64,000 nt of DNA from CAYSQW01 sp964433135 (lineage in GTDB: Bacteria; Acidobacteriota; Aminicenantia; Aminicenantales; Aminicenantaceae), in the NCBI GenBank assembly GCA_964433135.1, contig CAYSQW010000014.1, forward strand, positions 1 to 64,000, read 5' to 3'. A program made the translations under genes and the position numbers. The notes below the pieces were generated by a model that was not told the DNA's origin, searched no databases, and saw only the letters and a list, made by a program, of their open reading frames with translations. This document shows, piece after piece, positions 53,861 through 61,993 of the stretch. Position 1 is the first letter of the stretch. Every line of letters begins with the position of its first letter.

Positions 53861-55498
53861 TTATTTCATCTCGAGAAAACGGCTTTTTTCGCCGTCATTT
53901 TTAAGGAAACGGGACAGCGTGTCCGATCCGTGACCGTTTCGCAAGAATACATCGATGAGCTCATTCCGGCACTTCTTGGCTTCCGCTATGACCTGCAGGC
54001 AGTGGTAGGCCTCGAATACCGCCAGACGCGAGCGGGGCAGGAGCTTGTGTATCGCTTCGATATCGGCGATAGGGGCGACCTGATCCAGCGTCCCGCCTAC
54101 CAGCAGGATCTCCGTGGAAATGTTTTCCAACCCCTGGATATCGAAGCGTTCCGTCGGAATGAGACGCTGTGCCGCCAGTTTGTTCAAGGGCTCCGCCATG
54201 GTGAAGAAGGGATAATTGATGTCGGGTTTTCCGGGGAACCGGGGCTCGATATTGGTTTCATACATGAAGACCACCGTCCACGGCCGGTATTTCCGGGTGG
54301 AACGGATGAAGTAATCCACCGTGCCCAGCTTTTGGGTCCAGACCGCTGCCGGAGACATATCCCCGCCGGCGGTTCTTCGGATCAAATCCCGGGTTTTTTC
54401 CTGATCGAAATACAGGAGCCGCTGAACCAGAAACAGGAACTGTTCCGGAGAAATGTCTTTCCGGTCGATGATGGTCGCGAAGGTTTTCTCGAGGTGGTTT
54501 TGTTTGAGGAAGGAGTCGAAAAACGTCAGTCCGGAGCGGCTGCTGGTTTCGGCGTCCTTGAAAAAACTCATCAGATAAGCTCTTTCGACATGCCGGTGAT
54601 ACTTGGCCAGGTATTTCAATCCCATCATCGCGGTCCCCGAACCTCCCAGCAAGAAGGCTTTTTTATCCCCCAGAAGGTCCTTCCTTACGCGCTCGATGTC
54701 TTCGACGACGTTGTCGGTATTGAGATATTCATAGGCTTTTTCCCAGTTTGTCCGTCCCGGTTCGATTCCCCGGATCCGGGCGCAGGGCATCCCCCTGTAT
54801 TCGTGGGTGACGACGTTAAAGGAGAGAGCGAATATTTTTTTGTATCGATCCGCCCATCCGATCAGAGAAGAGGAGCGCTGACCGTCGGTGGGGATGATGA
54901 CGGTGGGTTTCTTGGGATCGAAATCGCTGTTGATCTCATAGTACAGGCGAAATGTTCCTTTCTCCGGGTGTCGGTAGGAAAACGGGACCTCAATATAACG
55001 GTGATGATAATCGGGCTCGGGACAGGGAGGGTGGATTTCAGCCAAATCCAGCTTGCTTTCTGAGTGAAGCGTATCCGGATTTATCCCTTCGACCGATGTG
55101 ATGACGATGAAGGGCCGGCCGGCGATGCTCCGATTTTCGGTTTCCGTTCCGTAGAGACCGATGTGGATATTTTCGACGGACAGGTCCCCGGAGATGAAAT
55201 CATCCATCAGCAGAAAATGGGCGTCTTCGATGCAGCGGATCGCGGTTTTGTTTTCCAGCAGGATTCCGGGATGGCGCTCAGAGGGCGGGGCGTCGATCCC
55301 GGTCGCCTGCAGTTTTACATAGAGGATTTTTCCGCCGGAGGGGTTTTCCACGGTCAGAATCCCCGTTATTTTGGCGTTGATCTGTGGGGGGAGGTGAAAT
55401 TTCGGGTTTTCACCAACACCGGAGAATCCTAACAGGAGTGGAAACGCGGTCAATATAAGGGTCACGGTGCCTTGAAGTGGAAGTTTGATCTTTTTCAT
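53861..55498 (-). CDS. Exported alpha/beta-hydrolase-type protein
   Basis: Exported protein of 545 residues with a signal-like start (MKKIKLPLQGTVTLILTAFPLLLGFSG). Residues 30-190 form a beta-rich N-terminal domain. The second part reads as an alpha/beta hydrolase of the prolyl-aminopeptidase type: TVIIPTDGQRSSSLIGW, then TDNVVEDIERVRKDLLGDKK and the nucleophile elbow LLGGSGTAMMG with S287, and a late ILLVGGTLDQVAPIADIEA (Asp) and EAYHCLQVI (His). AAAGGAG precedes the ATG. Substrate unknown. Confidence 0.75.
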   Translation of the reverse strand: MKKIKLPLQGTVTLILTAFPLLLGFSGVGENPKFHLPPQINAKITGILTVENPSGGKILYVKLQATGIDAPPSERHPGILLENKTAIRCIEDAHFLLMDDFISGDLSVENIHIGLYGTETENRSIAGRPFIVITSVEGINPDTLHSESKLDLAEIHPPCPEPDYHHRYIEVPFSYRHPEKGTFRLYYEINSDFDPKKPTVIIPTDGQRSSSLIGWADRYKKIFALSFNVVTHEYRGMPCARIRGIEPGRTNWEKAYEYLNTDNVVEDIERVRKDLLGDKKAFLLGGSGTAMMGLKYLAKYHRHVERAYLMSFFKDAETSSRSGLTFFDSFLKQNHLEKTFATIIDRKDISPEQFLFLVQRLLYFDQEKTRDLIRRTAGGDMSPAAVWTQKLGTVDYFIRSTRKYRPWTVVFMYETNIEPRFPGKPDINYPFFTMAEPLNKLAAQRLIPTERFDIQGLENISTEILLVGGTLDQVAPIADIEAIHKLLPRSRLAVFEAYHCLQVIAEAKKCRNELIDVFLRNGHGSDTLSRFLKNDGEKSRFLEMK

Positions 55499-55623
55499 GA
55501 TGCTCCTTTCCCGTAAGGTGATTTTCAGCCGGCCGGTTCTTCAGGCCCTGGATCTGGGGCTGGAGATAAAGGCCGTTTCAGATACTTGATACGATCCGCG
55601 AAGGGAAAAAGATCACGGGGAAT

Positions 55624-56466
55624 TTATCCCATGGCGGGAGAACAGACCGCGAAGGCTGAAGGCGAACGGCCCAGACCGCCTCCCGGTCCCATGCACATGC
55701 GCATGGAAAACGCATGTTCTTGAAATCCGCCCAAGGATTCGATCAGACTTATTCCCCGTGTATGACTCTCCAGAATACCGATGCGTATGGGGCGGTCCGC
55801 TTCGGAAGCCAGAGACCGCAGAAGCGCGCTCGGTTCTTTGCAGCCGTCATCGGCGATCCACGGTCCCACGGAGATCTTATCTCCCGTCTCAAGTCCCATA
55901 ACGAAGCCCGATATGCGGCCTTGGCTTTCATAAATTTTGGCGAATCGGGGATAGAGCTGAAATCGCATCCGGAGAAAAAAGCTCCTGTCCGCTCCGAAAG
56001 CGGTGCGGTCCAGAGAGCAAACGGCGTCCATGTCGGCTTCCTTCATGAATCGAACCGAGGGGTGGACCTGAATCGGCGGGGAGCCGACGAAGCGCCGGGA
56101 GCGGCAGACGGAGCGGAATCCCACCCGCGTGTAATACGGAACGGCTCCCAGAACGGCGTCGAGGTAGAGTTCCTCAGCCCCTTTCGCATGAAGATAATCG
56201 ACGGCCGCCTCCAGAAGACGGGGGCCGATCAAGCCGCCTCGGGCTTCCGGCACAACGACCAATTCGCCGATGAATCCCGCCCGGCCGTAGTTGACGGCGA
56301 CGCAAAGACCGAGCCGTTTGCCGTCCCTTTCGGCCAGGAAACAGCCGTTGGGATCATAACGAAAGAATCCCTCCAGGACTTCCCGGGATTCACCCGTCCA
56401 GCCTTCGGCCGCGGTACAGGCCGCCGCAAAGTCGATATCTTCGGAACGGAAGAGGCGTATGTCCAT
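55624..56466 (-). CDS. GNAT N-acetyltransferase with C-terminal acetyltransferase-like domain
   Basis: Protein of 280 residues with an N-terminal GNAT domain (MDIRLFRSEDIDFAAACTAAEGW; GELVVVPEARGGLIGPRLLEAAVDYLHAKGAEELYLDAV, the acetyl-CoA loop being R-G-G-L-I-G-P) and a C-terminal half (VCSLDRTAFGADRSFFLRMRF ... GRISGFVMGLETGDKISVGPWIA) matching the YitH-type double acetyltransferase layout. The ATG at 56466 is preferred to a GTG one codon upstream; neither has a good ribosome binding site. Confidence 0.82.
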   Translation of the reverse strand: MDIRLFRSEDIDFAAACTAAEGWTGESREVLEGFFRYDPNGCFLAERDGKRLGLCVAVNYGRAGFIGELVVVPEARGGLIGPRLLEAAVDYLHAKGAEELYLDAVLGAVPYYTRVGFRSVCRSRRFVGSPPIQVHPSVRFMKEADMDAVCSLDRTAFGADRSFFLRMRFQLYPRFAKIYESQGRISGFVMGLETGDKISVGPWIADDGCKEPSALLRSLASEADRPIRIGILESHTRGISLIESLGGFQEHAFSMRMCMGPGGGLGRSPSAFAVCSPAMG

Positions 56467-56584
56467 CACTGGATAAGATAAATAAAAACAGACAAAGAAA
56501 TCAATGGGTTGTTTTTTGAGCGGAGGGGCTGTGTCGAAGGCGATATCCGCAAGAACGTCACCGACGAATGATTTCAGACCGGTC

Positions 56585-57124
56585 TCAAGGTTTTATGGTG
56601 CGGTACCAGTTCTCCGGATACTCGTCGTCCTCATAAACACGGACTTTCGGTGCGAGATTTTCGATGCCCTTGATCTCGGTGATGAAGCATTCCAGTACCC
56701 CCTTGACCAGAGAACCTTGTTCGAGGTGACCGCCGAAAGTAGGACAGTCCCAGGCGCCGCCGGCGACAAAATGGATGGCGGGAAACGGCTCGGGCTTGCC
56801 GTCCGGCCCCGGCCGGGGATGGATGATTCCTCCCATGGCGCATATCATACTCAGGTTTGTGACCGTGGCCACGCCCTCGCGGTGCCAGTTCTCCGGATCG
56901 GTGGAGTCCGGTACCCATTTGAGGTATTTGGCCGGCTGCAGGCCTCCCATAAAACAGGCATGGATCTTGGCGAATTCAATCTTTTGATCGATGGCGAATT
57001 TTTGAATGGCCGCGAAGACGTCCGCGCCGGTCGTGAGGCGGATGATGAACTCTCGTCCGCGCTCCGCTTCTACAAAGTGATAATCGTCGGGTGTCCGGGC
57101 ATCCAGTTCCCAAGTTTCCGTCAT
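56585..57124 (-). CDS. PPC/DUF296-domain protein
   Basis: PPC (DUF296) domain protein of 179 residues. Features: GREFIIRLTTGADVFAAIQKFA, HACFMGGLQPAKYLKWV, TVTNLSMICAMGGI, AIHFVAGGAWDCPTFGGHLEQGSLV with the trimer-forming H and G-rich strand. Stand-alone bacterial PPC proteins form trimers of unknown role; DNA binding is known for the plant AT-hook versions. The ATG at 57124 has AAGGAGG upstream. Confidence 0.8.
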   Translation of the reverse strand: MTETWELDARTPDDYHFVEAERGREFIIRLTTGADVFAAIQKFAIDQKIEFAKIHACFMGGLQPAKYLKWVPDSTDPENWHREGVATVTNLSMICAMGGIIHPRPGPDGKPEPFPAIHFVAGGAWDCPTFGGHLEQGSLVKGVLECFITEIKGIENLAPKVRVYEDDEYPENWYRTIKP

Positions 57125-57292
57125 GATGCATCCTCCTTGTCGATGATATGATGCAATGGAGATTTCATCCGCGGGCGGCCGAAATCCCGACCGGAAGTAT
57201 AACACATCCCATGTTTTATTACAGACCTTTGCCCGGGGAGGGGGTTGCATGAGGGAAAGGGAGAATTATTTTCCGCGGGGCCGAGAAATCAC

Positions 57293-57337
57293 TTGACTTC
57301 TGCCTCCTGGGTGTTACCATTGAATAAATCGTAACAC
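57293..57337 (+). promoter_or_regulatory. Promoter with GTGTTAC-N13-GTAACAC operator before the TonB-ECF operon
   Basis: TTGACT (57293-57298) and TACCAT (57315-57320, spacer 16). A perfect 7-bp inverted repeat, GTGTTAC (57311-57317) and GTAACAC (57331-57337), spans the -10 and start site, the usual place for a repressor. No cobalamin riboswitch fits in the leader. Confidence 0.6.
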
Positions 57338-57353
57338 GAGGAGGAGGTAAGGT

Positions 57354-59207
57354 ATGAGATGTTTAGGGATCCTGGCTTTGATTTTTATCCTGTTCACTCA
57401 TGTTCCCGGATATGGGGAATTGGCGCAAAAAAAACAGGAGAAGAAGAAAGAGAAAACCACCGAGCAGCCTTTTCGGCTGCATGAAGAGATCATCGTCACC
57501 GCGACCATGACCCGAAAAATGGTCAGGAATGTCGCGACCTCCGTCAACGTCGTTTCCCGGGAAGACATCGAAGCCGTCGCGGCTTCCAACACGTTCCAGC
57601 TCCTCGATCCTCAGCCGGGTTTTTTCATCAGCCGGACCGGAGATTTCGGCCGGGCCGATCCCAATATACGCGGTCTGGGGGAGCGGGGGCGTAAGATCGC
57701 CGTCCTGATCGACGGTCGGCCGGAGAAGATGGGGTTGTACGGCTGCGCCGTCTCTCATTCTTTTCCGCTCGACAATGTGGAAAGGATCGAGGTTGTTCGC
57801 GGTCCTTCCTCGGTCCTTTACGGATCGGACGCCCTGGGGGGCGTGATCAATGTGATGACGAGGATGCCGGAGAAGCGCTTTGAAACCGGACTGACCGCCG
57901 CTTACGGAAGTTTCGACACCGCGCAGTTCAACCTCAAACACGGGGGAAAGCACGAACGGTTCAGCTATTTCCTGACCCTTGACCGGCGCCAAAGCGACGG
58001 ACATCGGGAAAACTCCGGCTATTTGGGGAATGCCTTCACGGGAAAAGCCCGGATCGAGCTTTCACGGCGGCTGCATCTTGATGTGCAGGGAAAATACTTC
58101 GACGGCCGCAAGCATGAATCCGGGACGATTGATGCTCCGCTGATGGATTTCTGGAATGATTATGCCCGGGGATCGGTGGACCTGAGTCTTCGTTCTTCCG
58201 GCGACCGGGACGATTTTCTGGTCAAGCTCTATCGCAATTTCGGCAGGCACGAGTTTTCGGACGGTTGGGATTCCAAGGATCATACGGACGGCGCCCTCAT
58301 TCGTTATACCAACCGGGCGATCGCCAATAATGAGCTGACGGCGGGCGCCGATGCGCGCCTTATTTGGGGAGGGAGTTACAACATTCCGTTGGGGGAGTGG
58401 AAAAAGCATGAAGTGGGACTCTTTTTGCAGGACCAGCTCGTCCTCGGAGCCCGCTGGATCCTGTCGGCCGGGCTTCGGCTGCATCGGGATTCCCTCTTCG
58501 GTTTCGAGGTGTCTCCCCATTGGGGCGTGGTCTACCATCTGAGCGAGGGCACGTCGCTCAGGGGCTCCATCAATAAGGGATTCCGTTCTCCCCAACTCAA
58601 CGAACTGTATATGTACCCTCCCTCCAACCCGGATCTGGAGCCGGAACGGGTCTGGAGCACGGAGATCGGAGTCGATCAGCGTATCGGCCGCCGTCTCGCG
58701 TTCAGCGCGGCGGTTTTTCGTATGCAGGGCAGCAACTTCATACAGACCGTATCCAACCCGCAGGCCCCCCCGCTTTTTATTTTCAAAAACACGGGGGAAT
58801 TTGTTTTCAGCGGAGTGGAACTCGGGATCAAGGGAGATTTCGGCGAAGCTTTTCACGGCCGTATCTTCTATTCCTACCTCGATGCGGGAGACTTGACCCG
58901 CGGGCGTCCCGGGCACAAATGGGACGCATCCCTGCGTTTCCGGAAGGGCGGATTCTTCACCTCGCTGAACGCGCAGTATGTTGCGCGCTATTTCGCGGAT
59001 GATTTCGCCCGCGCACGGATCCCTTCTTATTTTCTGCTGAATGCGAGGATCTCGACGCATATAACCCCGGTCCTGCGTCTGTTCGCCGATCTCAACAACC
59101 TCCTGGATGAAGCCTATTTGATCTATGTGGATCTTCCGGGCATCGCCGCCGGCAGCTATCCCATGCCGGGGCGGAGCATTAATTTCGGTGTGAAGGCGGA
59201 TTTTTGA
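57354..59207 (+). CDS. TonB-dependent outer-membrane receptor
   Basis: Ligand-gated outer-membrane channel (617 residues, close in length to BtuB). Signal MRCLGILALIFILFTHVPGYG, a Lys-rich linker, the TonB box region EEIIVTATMT, the plug (ADPNIRGLGERGRKIAVLIDG, PLDNVERIEVVRGPSSVLYGSDALGGVINVMT) and a 22-strand-type barrel ending GRSINFGVKADF. The downstream operon of ECF transporter parts makes it the outer-membrane entry for the same cargo. BtuB-like length suggests a corrinoid, but no ligand is proven. The next gene starts in a TTGA overlap with its stop. Confidence 0.92.
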   Translation: MRCLGILALIFILFTHVPGYGELAQKKQEKKKEKTTEQPFRLHEEIIVTATMTRKMVRNVATSVNVVSREDIEAVAASNTFQLLDPQPGFFISRTGDFGRADPNIRGLGERGRKIAVLIDGRPEKMGLYGCAVSHSFPLDNVERIEVVRGPSSVLYGSDALGGVINVMTRMPEKRFETGLTAAYGSFDTAQFNLKHGGKHERFSYFLTLDRRQSDGHRENSGYLGNAFTGKARIELSRRLHLDVQGKYFDGRKHESGTIDAPLMDFWNDYARGSVDLSLRSSGDRDDFLVKLYRNFGRHEFSDGWDSKDHTDGALIRYTNRAIANNELTAGADARLIWGGSYNIPLGEWKKHEVGLFLQDQLVLGARWILSAGLRLHRDSLFGFEVSPHWGVVYHLSEGTSLRGSINKGFRSPQLNELYMYPPSNPDLEPERVWSTEIGVDQRIGRRLAFSAAVFRMQGSNFIQTVSNPQAPPLFIFKNTGEFVFSGVELGIKGDFGEAFHGRIFYSYLDAGDLTRGRPGHKWDASLRFRKGGFFTSLNAQYVARYFADDFARARIPSYFLLNARISTHITPVLRLFADLNNLLDEAYLIYVDLPGIAAGSYPMPGRSINFGVKADF

Positions 59208-59725
59208 GCTACTCCGGACGGGAACTTCTGCTTGGGGGGCTGTTTCTTGCCCTGGCTCTGGTGCTTCCGATCCTGTTCCATGCCGTCGGTTTGGGGAGCG
59301 AGTTCCTGCCCATGTTTTTTCCCATCCTGCTGGCCGGATTCCTGCTCCCGTTTCCGATAGCGGCATCGGTGGGGATCATGGCGCCTCTGCTGTCGGCGCT
59401 GCTGACCGGGATGCCTCCTTTTTTCCCGCCTGTGGCATTCATCATGATGGTCGAGGGAGGAGTGCTGGCGGCGGTGCCGGCGCTGCTGCACAGGAAAGCC
59501 GGAATCGCACTCTATCCCGTTCTGGCGCTGTCGGTGGTTGCCGACCGCCTGGTGCTTCTGGCGGCCGTCATGCTCGCGGCTCGCTGGCTGGATCTTCCGG
59601 AAGGCGCTCTGGGCCTGGTCTCGGTCATCAGAGGGATTCCGGGATGTATTCTCATCATGGTGCTTATCCCCCCACTGGTCAAAGAGATGCGGAAACGGAT
59701 GCGCATGATGTTGATTCAGGAGTAG
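59204..59725 (+). CDS. ECF transporter S component (substrate-binding membrane protein)
   Basis: Integral membrane protein of 173 residues with five to six TMs. The stretch HAVGLGSEFLPMFFPILLAG, followed by GIMAPLLSALLTGMPPFFPPVAFIMMVEGG, is typical of vitamin-type ECF S components, in which the short loops bind the substrate. It starts at TTG overlapping the TonB receptor stop (TTGA), and no Shine-Dalgarno is clear, so it is translationally coupled. Substrate unassigned. Confidence 0.8.
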   Translation: MSYSGRELLLGGLFLALALVLPILFHAVGLGSEFLPMFFPILLAGFLLPFPIAASVGIMAPLLSALLTGMPPFFPPVAFIMMVEGGVLAAVPALLHRKAGIALYPVLALSVVADRLVLLAAVMLAARWLDLPEGALGLVSVIRGIPGCILIMVLIPPLVKEMRKRMRMMLIQE

Positions 59726-59728
59726 AGG

Positions 59729-60319
59729 ATGAAAAAACGGAAATTTTTCGACGGCATCGCGCCTTCATGGCATGAAGAGCACCAAAACGCCGAGGAAGAG
59801 CTCAAGCTGGAAGCCCTTTTTCGGCGTATCCCCATGTCGCCCGGACAGATGGTGCTGGACGCGGGCTGCGGGACCGGAAGGACGGCTCCCCTGATCCGAA
59901 AATCGGTAGGGGACTCCGGATGGGTGGCCGGAATGGATCTGTCCTGGGAGATGCTTCGGATCGCCCGGAATAAGCAGCGGGGGAAATGCGTCTATTTTCT
60001 CTCCGACGCCCATGAACTCCCTTTGCCGGACGGGAGGTTCGATGTCGTGATCTGTTTTGCGCTCTTCCCTCATCTCGATCACAAACTGCGGGCTCTCAAG
60101 CAGTTTCAGCGCGTTTTGAAACCCGGAGGTCTGCTGGCCGTGGCGCACACCATGAACCGGCGGGAGCTCAATGCTTTTCATGCGCGGGTCAAGGGGCCTG
60201 TCACCCGTGATCTGCTTCCCGGAGAGGCGGAGATGTCGCGTCTTTTTGAGGCGGCCGGATTCAGGGATTTCGACCTGCGGGAAGAGCCCTCGCTGTATCT
60301 CGCCCGGGGAAGGAAATGA
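59729..60319 (+). CDS. Class I SAM-dependent methyltransferase within the ECF operon
   Basis: Cytosolic methyltransferase (196 residues) with the SAM motifs MVLDAGCGTGRTAPLI (motif I), WVAGMDLSWEMLRIAR (acidic residue of motif II), LSDAHELPLPDGRFDVVICFALFPH and LKPGGLLAVAHT. It lies between the S and T genes of an ECF transporter, with 3-bp gap before and ATGA overlap after, so it may modify the imported compound. Substrate unknown. Confidence 0.88.
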   Translation: MKKRKFFDGIAPSWHEEHQNAEEELKLEALFRRIPMSPGQMVLDAGCGTGRTAPLIRKSVGDSGWVAGMDLSWEMLRIARNKQRGKCVYFLSDAHELPLPDGRFDVVICFALFPHLDHKLRALKQFQRVLKPGGLLAVAHTMNRRELNAFHARVKGPVTRDLLPGEAEMSRLFEAAGFRDFDLREEPSLYLARGRK

Positions 60320-61047
60320 ATCCGGAGGAGGAGCGGGATTCCCGGAAAAATGAGAAGATGCTGCTGGAACGGCTGGATCCCCGCGTCAAGTTGTTTTCCT
60401 GCGCCGCCGTGCTGCTGGTGATCATCTTTTTCCCGATAGAAAACGGCGTGCGGCATGCGGCCTTGTCTCTTCTGCTGACGGCGGCTCTGATTTCCATGCG
60501 GATTCCGGTGCGCCGTGTCGCGGGACGCTTGCTGCCGCTTTTCCCCATGTTGGCGGGGATCGGGCTGATCTCTCTTGTTTTCGGGAAGGATGCGGCCGGT
60601 AACCGTCTCGATGCGCTGCTGTCGCTGTCGATAAAATCCCTGCTCTGTCTTTTCAGCGTGGTCGTCCTGACGGCATCGACCCGGATTTCGGAGCTGAACC
60701 GTGGCTTGAACATGCTCCCTCTTCCCAGAGTCATGGTCGATATCCTGGGATTCGGGATCCGGTATGCGGGTGTGTTCGGGAATGAGGTTCGGCGGCTTGG
60801 ATATGCTCTGATTTCTCGAAGCGGCGGTCGGATGAGCCGGATCCGCATGGTCAGAACCGCGGCCGCCCTGGTCCCCCGTCTCGTCTTCAAAGCCCTGGAG
60901 CGCAGCGAACGGATTTACGCCGCCATGCTGTCGCGGGGTTTCACGGGCCGGATGCCTTCCGGTGAAAGCAGGCGTATGAGTTTTTTGGATGCGGCATTTT
61001 CGCTGCTGTTGGGGATATTCCTGACGGGGATCGGGATCCTGGGATGA
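60316..61047 (+). CDS. ECF transporter transmembrane component T (EcfT/CbiQ)
   Basis: Membrane scaffold of an energy-coupling factor transporter (243 residues). Features: LDPRVKLFSCAAVLLVIIFF at the front, several TMs, and two cytosolic coupling helices: ALISRSGGRMSRIRMV (first Ala-Arg-Gly-like region) and ERSERIYAAMLSRGFTGR, where the A-x-x-x-R-G motif contacts the ATPase. ATGA overlaps on both sides. Confidence 0.9.
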   Translation: MNPEEERDSRKNEKMLLERLDPRVKLFSCAAVLLVIIFFPIENGVRHAALSLLLTAALISMRIPVRRVAGRLLPLFPMLAGIGLISLVFGKDAAGNRLDALLSLSIKSLLCLFSVVVLTASTRISELNRGLNMLPLPRVMVDILGFGIRYAGVFGNEVRRLGYALISRSGGRMSRIRMVRTAAALVPRLVFKALERSERIYAAMLSRGFTGRMPSGESRRMSFLDAAFSLLLGIFLTGIGILG

Positions 61048-61775
61048 GCGAACCCATCATCGATATCGACGGTCTGAGTTTCACCTATCCAGACGGATCC
61101 ATGGGATTAAAGGATATCTCCTTTCGGGTGGACCGGGGAGAGAACACGGCGGTTATCGGACCCAACGGCGCCGGGAAATCGACGCTGCTGCTTCATCTCA
61201 ACGGTGTTCTCCGCGGGACGGGGAAGGTGCGGGTCCTGGGACGGGAAATCGCAAAAAAAGATCTTCCGTGGATTCGGGGCCGGGTAGGGATCGTTTTTCA
61301 GGATCCGAATGATCAACTGTTCATGCCGACCGTTTATGAAGATGTGGCTTTCGGTCCTTTGAACAAAGGGTTGCCGCATGAAGAGGTGCGGCGGCGTGCG
61401 ATGTCGATGCTCGCGCGTTTTCATCTCGAGGGAAGCAAAGACAAAGATCCTTCCCATCTGAGTCTTGGGGAGAGAAAGAAAGCGGCGTTGGCTACGGCGC
61501 TGGTCACCGATCCCCGGATCCTGGTGCTCGATGAACCGATGGTCAGTCTCGATCCGGGATCAAGACGCATGTTCCTCGATCTGCTGAAGGGATTGAACCA
61601 AACCCTTCTGGTGGCGACCCACGATATGGATCTGGCGCTGGATCTCTGCCCGCGGGCGGTTCTGATGGCTGCAGGAAGAGTGGTCGTCGCGGGGAAAACC
61701 CCGGAGCTTCTCCGCAACCGGGATCTCATGGAATCTTACAGCCTGGAGGTTCCCTTCCGGCTGCGGACGACTTAA
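61044..61775 (+). CDS. ECF transporter ATPase (EcfA/CbiO-type)
   Basis: ABC ATPase (243 residues): GPNGAGKSTLLLHLNG (Walker A), FQDPNDQLFMPTVYEDVAFGP (Q-loop, typical of EcfA/CbiO), LSLGERKKAALATAL (signature, altered from LSGGQ), ILVLDEPMVSLDPGSR (Walker B) and VATHDM (H-loop). Only one ATPase gene is present, so it would act as a homodimer with its own S and T subunits, as in dedicated (group I) ECF importers. Confidence 0.92.
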   Translation: MSEPIIDIDGLSFTYPDGSMGLKDISFRVDRGENTAVIGPNGAGKSTLLLHLNGVLRGTGKVRVLGREIAKKDLPWIRGRVGIVFQDPNDQLFMPTVYEDVAFGPLNKGLPHEEVRRRAMSMLARFHLEGSKDKDPSHLSLGERKKAALATALVTDPRILVLDEPMVSLDPGSRRMFLDLLKGLNQTLLVATHDMDLALDLCPRAVLMAAGRVVVAGKTPELLRNRDLMESYSLEVPFRLRTT

Positions 61776-61993
61776 GAATGGCTCTTGTTTTTATCTCCTT
61801 TATTCCATACAATGAATATCTCCGGGAATGGGAAATAAGCTAAGATACATGGGCTCCTTTTCAATCTCCTCTCGAATACATGCGGATGCGGTTTCTTCGA
61901 AGTTATCCGGATCGGGCGGCTTTCGAACTGCTGATTCCCCTGGAACATGCCGCGGTATCCACTCGGAATAATTCGAATAATGGAGGTGTTTCC

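Noticed and set aside
57240..57354. Cobalamin riboswitch upstream of the TonB receptor
   Set aside because: The leader between the promoter and the ATG is under 40 nt, too short, and no B12-box-like sequence was found.
58062..59366. Minus-strand open frame of 434 codons
   Set aside because: Fully antisense to the TonB receptor barrel and lacking any motif or start signal.
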